From Pontiella desulfatans (lineage in GTDB: Bacteria; Verrucomicrobiota; Kiritimatiellia; Kiritimatiellales; Pontiellaceae): a stretch of DNA of 64,000 bases. Each line of letters starts with the position of its first letter. Position 1 is the stretch's first letter. The stretch lies in the NCBI RefSeq assembly GCF_900890425.1, contig NZ_CAAHFG010000001.1:3472001-3536000 (forward strand). The letters are read 5' to 3'. The notes beneath the pieces were generated by a model. The model worked only from the letters and a program-made list of their open reading frames with translations. It was not told the DNA's origin and made no database searches. Shown here piece by piece: positions 61,388 through 64,000 of this stretch. The position numbers were made by a program, and so were the translations under genes.

Positions 61388-61424
61388 TTCCAAGGTTCGG
61401 AACCATTCCTTCCGAACATTGGAA
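61388..61424. repeat. Two iterated palindromes, one mismatch each
   Basis: TTCCAAGGTTCGGAA (61388-61402) and TTCCGAACATTGGAA (61410-61424), 7 bp apart. Confidence 0.75.
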
Positions 61425-61708
61425 CATGCGAAACGGCGGACGTGTCGCGCCAAAGCTTTTTAGCGTAGGCGGACGAAATCGACCGCCGCAACCACTCAGA
61501 AACAGAAGGGTTTTACTGGATGTCAGAATTCAAGGACTGACCCGTTTCCGCCAGCACTATTTGATTTTTCATTATTTTCATTATTTTCATTGTGATTCCC
61601 TTTGACTATTTGCGGGTTCCGTAAAATCTCAGAACCGTATTTATTCTACTCAATGTTCATGATGGCGTCACTGTTGCCACCAGCCCGGCTTCTGCTTAAA
61701 CCTGTTTA

Positions 61709-63205
61709 TCAATTTTCTCCCTTGGCTTCATTCTGCTTATGGTGCAGCAACGCCCGCATCTTTCCGACGGCAGTCGTATATTCCGGCTTCCGCGCCAAGT
61801 TAACGTGTTCGTCCGGATCGTTTTTTCGATCATAAAGTTCGTTGTTTTCCGGATCTCCGAGCCATTCGGTGTATCGCCACCGTTCGGTGTAGATGGATCG
61901 CCCGAGGTTTTCAGGTCCTTTCCCGCGGCTCGTGACACAATAGGCGGAGTCCTTGACCTTTGCTTCCGGATTTTTCAACAGCGGAACGAGACTCCGGCCC
62001 TGCAGCGCATGTCCTACGTCCAGCCCGCAGAGATCCTTTAGTGTCGGAAAAAGGTCAACCAGCTCTACGAGTGCCTGGGAGGTAGCCCCGTTCCCCGGCA
62101 TTCCCGGCGCACGAATCATCAACGGAGTATTCGCGGAGGGTTCAAACAGCGTCGCCTTACCCCACAAAAAATGTTCTCCCAGCTGATAGCCGTGATCAGA
62201 AGTGACTATGATGATGGTGTCCTCAAACCGGCCCAGCTCCCTCATCCGCTGAAGCAACAGCCCGATTTGAGCATCTGCAAACGAAATGCAGGCATGATAG
62301 GCCTGAACATATTCAGCGGCGAGCAAATCGTTCGGCCGGGCAGGTTTAAACCCGTATGCAACGTACCGATTGTAGAGCGCAACTTCCGGAATATCGTCCC
62401 AGTCGTTGAGGGGATTCTGCATAATCGGAACCTCATTGAGCGGATACATATCAAAATAGCGTTTAGGCGCCCAGAACGGGACATGCGGTTTGTGAATGCC
62501 ACAAGCCATAAAAAAGGGTTTGTCTCCGTAGGGCTTCTCTTCCAGCCACTGGATGATCTGCCGGACGTTTTTGCCATCTTTCAGCTTTTCGTCATCCACA
62601 TCGACCCACCCCTTTGATTTCGGGTTTTGATTATGGATTTTATTCTTCTTAAACCAGGCTTCAAATTTTTCGCGATCCGCATCGTTTTTGATTTCACCAT
62701 GTTTTTTCACATAGTCACGGCACCGAATCTCTTTCCCCACATTGATCTCATTGTTGAACAGCTCAAACTGATGCCACGATCCTTCGGGAGCGGGTTTCCA
62801 CGGAGCATGCGTTATCTTCCCCACGCCAGCCGTCCAATAGCCCTTATCCTGAAACACCTGCGGCAGGATTTTAACCCCGGGCCGCGTATCTTGAAGCTTG
62901 GTCTCATTATCCAAAATGCGCGTGCTTTCCGGATAGAGCCCGCTCAAAAAAGAAGAGCGTGACGGCCCGCACACGGGATACTGCGCATAGGCCCGCTGAA
63001 AGTTAACCGACTCCGTCGCAAAGCGATCCATACAGGGGGTTTTGACCCCTTGAAACCCGTTGGCCTCCACGCGATTGCACAGGTCGTCGCAGACAATCAA
63101 CAATACATTGGGAGGCGTGGATTCCGAAGCGCCCGCTCGGACCCCTTGCAACACCAAAAATGCAACCCAACCCAACAAACCCACTTTATTTGCGAAAAAT
63201 CTCAT
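61709..63205 (-). CDS. Type I sulfatase, iduronate-2-sulfatase-like
   Basis: 498 residues from ATG 63205 (GGAGAGGTG directly before it; an in-frame ATG at 63229 is less likely). Signal peptide about 1-26, CDD at 39-41, CGPSR at Cys79, GVGKITHAPWKP in place of GKWH, FMACGIHKPHVPFWAPKRYF mid-protein, VTSDHGYQLGEH, and LYDRKNDPDEHVNLA near the end. These fit the iduronate-2-sulfatase-like subfamily, which removes 2-O-sulfate from uronic acids in characterised members. A 22-codon piece of this gene type lies beside the IS66 remnant at 25075-25140. It starts 17 bp after the next sulfatase ends. Confidence 0.94.
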   Translation of the reverse strand: MRFFANKVGLLGWVAFLVLQGVRAGASESTPPNVLLIVCDDLCNRVEANGFQGVKTPCMDRFATESVNFQRAYAQYPVCGPSRSSFLSGLYPESTRILDNETKLQDTRPGVKILPQVFQDKGYWTAGVGKITHAPWKPAPEGSWHQFELFNNEINVGKEIRCRDYVKKHGEIKNDADREKFEAWFKKNKIHNQNPKSKGWVDVDDEKLKDGKNVRQIIQWLEEKPYGDKPFFMACGIHKPHVPFWAPKRYFDMYPLNEVPIMQNPLNDWDDIPEVALYNRYVAYGFKPARPNDLLAAEYVQAYHACISFADAQIGLLLQRMRELGRFEDTIIIVTSDHGYQLGEHFLWGKATLFEPSANTPLMIRAPGMPGNGATSQALVELVDLFPTLKDLCGLDVGHALQGRSLVPLLKNPEAKVKDSAYCVTSRGKGPENLGRSIYTERWRYTEWLGDPENNELYDRKNDPDEHVNLARKPEYTTAVGKMRALLHHKQNEAKGEN

Positions 63206-63221
63206 CACCTCTCCACGGCAG

Positions 63222-64000
63222 TTATTCATTTATCTGGGAAACAGCAATCCGCTTGATCTCGCCTTTGATCCCTTTCTGAAGCGAAATGGGTTTCGGGGAA
63301 GTGCTCCGCGGCTTACCGAGCGTGAGGGGCGGCGGCACTTTACCCAACGGTTTGTAGTGATTCACAAACCACCCCGACTTTTCGGGGCGGCCATTCACTG
63401 ACAGCGAAAACGAGGAAGAGGCGTTATCAAACTGAACCACCACATGTGCCCGTTTCCCAAGCACAGAAAGATCGTCTCGGGCAATGTATGAAAATTTCCG
63501 GTTGTGATAACAGAAGTTCACCTTTCCATCCTGAACATAAAGCCATATTCCGTTGCTATCCCGGGTCTGGTTCAGCACCACCCCATCGGATTCCGCCTCA
63601 AAATCGAGTTCAAACCGAACGATGCCATAGCTCAGGTCCACATTTTTATTTTGGGGGAGCACCACCTGCTTTTCCGGGGTAAACGTGACCGAACCGGGCG
63701 TGTGCGTGAACTCCTTCTCCTGCTCCACCTCCCAGCGGCCCGGACGCGGATCAGGCACATCGAGCGTGAAGCCGAGTTTTTTCTTTTCCTTCTCCAGATC
63801 CCTCAACAGTGCTTTGCGCCGCTCGCTATATTCGGGATGGTTGATCAGGTTGTTTTTTTCCAGCGGATCGGTCCGTAAATCATATAACTCATCCAAATCT
63901 TTACGAAGAGGCGTCGTTGAAAGAAGAAAGTCGGGCGTACGCCACGCCACAATGGTCGGGAGCAATGGTTGCAGATCCCGGTTGTAGTTATAGAGAAACC
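63222..64000 (-). CDS. Type I sulfatase, 5' part beyond window
   Basis: Only the last ~259 codons are present, in frame to the right edge. FLYNYNRDLQPLLPTIVAWR and LYDLRTDPLEKNNLINHPEY match the corresponding part of the sulfatase at 4843-6810 (FLYTYHQDLQPHLPRITAVR, LYDLKRDPYEMNNLIDHPEM). The same ~145-residue LamG-like tail follows (VRFELDFEAESDGVVLNQTR, FSLSVNGRPEKSGW). The catalytic Cys lies outside the window. Probably the first visible gene of the last minus-strand sulfatase pair. Confidence 0.88.
   Translation of the reverse strand, partial: FLYNYNRDLQPLLPTIVAWRTPDFLLSTTPLRKDLDELYDLRTDPLEKNNLINHPEYSERRKALLRDLEKEKKKLGFTLDVPDPRPGRWEVEQEKEFTHTPGSVTFTPEKQVVLPQNKNVDLSYGIVRFELDFEAESDGVVLNQTRDSNGIWLYVQDGKVNFCYHNRKFSYIARDDLSVLGKRAHVVVQFDNASSSFSLSVNGRPEKSGWFVNHYKPLGKVPPPLTLGKPRSTSPKPISLQKGIKGEIKRIAVSQINE

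Larger units (their letters stand above)
60763..61708. other. Gene-free repeat-rich gap
   Basis: No credible gene; the 245-codon minus-strand frame is made of repeat translations (FRTLEE, FPMLG, FQCLEP, FPMLN). Holds the inverted 127-bp repeat, five TTCCAA-type palindromes or near copies, and CACAGATTA repeated at 61107-61115 and 61126-61134. The last 250 bases before the sulfatase end show nothing. Confidence 0.6.

Noticed and set aside
60716-61453. 245-codon minus-strand open frame
   Set aside because: Its translation is made of repeat words (FRTLEE, FPMLG, FQCLEP, FPMLN) from the iterated palindromes and the 127-bp repeat. It has no ribosome-binding site and no domain.

Overview
The window reads as a polysaccharide-degradation region from a member of the PVC superphylum, most likely Kiritimatiellota (Pontiella-like). 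The grounds are twelve type I sulfatases in 64 kb (two cut by the window edges), secreted beta-helix and LamG proteins, and a cytochrome c/HzsA-like/SUMF1-like fusion. The taxon is an inference. No rRNA, tRNA or CRISPR array was seen.

Layout. (1) 1-13425, minus strand: a run headed by a GPH-type sugar symporter, then a GH2 beta-mannosidase, a double beta-helix (pectate-lyase-3-like) protein and four sulfatases. (2) 13915-24913, plus strand and divergent from (1): two tandem GH38-like proteins, then an enolase-superfamily dehydratase, an SDR, an NTF2-like protein and an amidohydrolase. The last four resemble a non-phosphorylating deoxy-sugar pathway. (3) 24997-28340: a scrap heap (SUMF1-like tail, sulfatase piece, IS66 remnant, LamG piece) around a HAD phosphatase and a LacI regulator. 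(4) 28.35-29.28 kb: a repeat-rich non-coding stretch. (5) 41255 down to 29280, minus strand: a second symporter-led run with symporter, GH38, a broken secreted-protein tail and four sulfatases, tightly packed with short overlaps. (6) 41413-45258, plus strand: GH130 phosphorylase and a second double beta-helix protein, divergent from (5). (7) 45.4-57.5 kb, minus strand: two paralogous secreted proteins of unknown activity, a small beta-propeller, the HzsA-like/diheme/SUMF1-like fusion and a PQQ-like propeller. (8) 57.6-64 kb, minus strand: four more sulfatases broken by a repeat-rich gap.

How it fits together (inference). Sulfatases strip sulfate from an algal glycan outside the cytoplasm. Beta-helix proteins and mannosidases (GH2, GH38, GH38-like) cut the backbone, GPH symporters import the products, GH130 phosphorolyses mannosides, and the plus-strand pathway oxidises a released deoxy sugar such as fucose or rhamnose. 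A sulfated, mannose-containing, perhaps fucosylated glycan is the most economical substrate. LacI-type sites occur next to lacI, the HAD gene, the sulfatase run and the symporter/GH130 divergent promoter.

Two non-coding signals stand out. One is a highly iterated 15-bp palindrome, TTCCAANNNTTGGAA, with 9 exact and 8 one-mismatch copies. It lies in non-coding gaps and also inside open coding frames, and it is restricted to parts of the window. The other is a ~52-nt leader element shared by the first symporter and both GH38-like genes, all in sense orientation.
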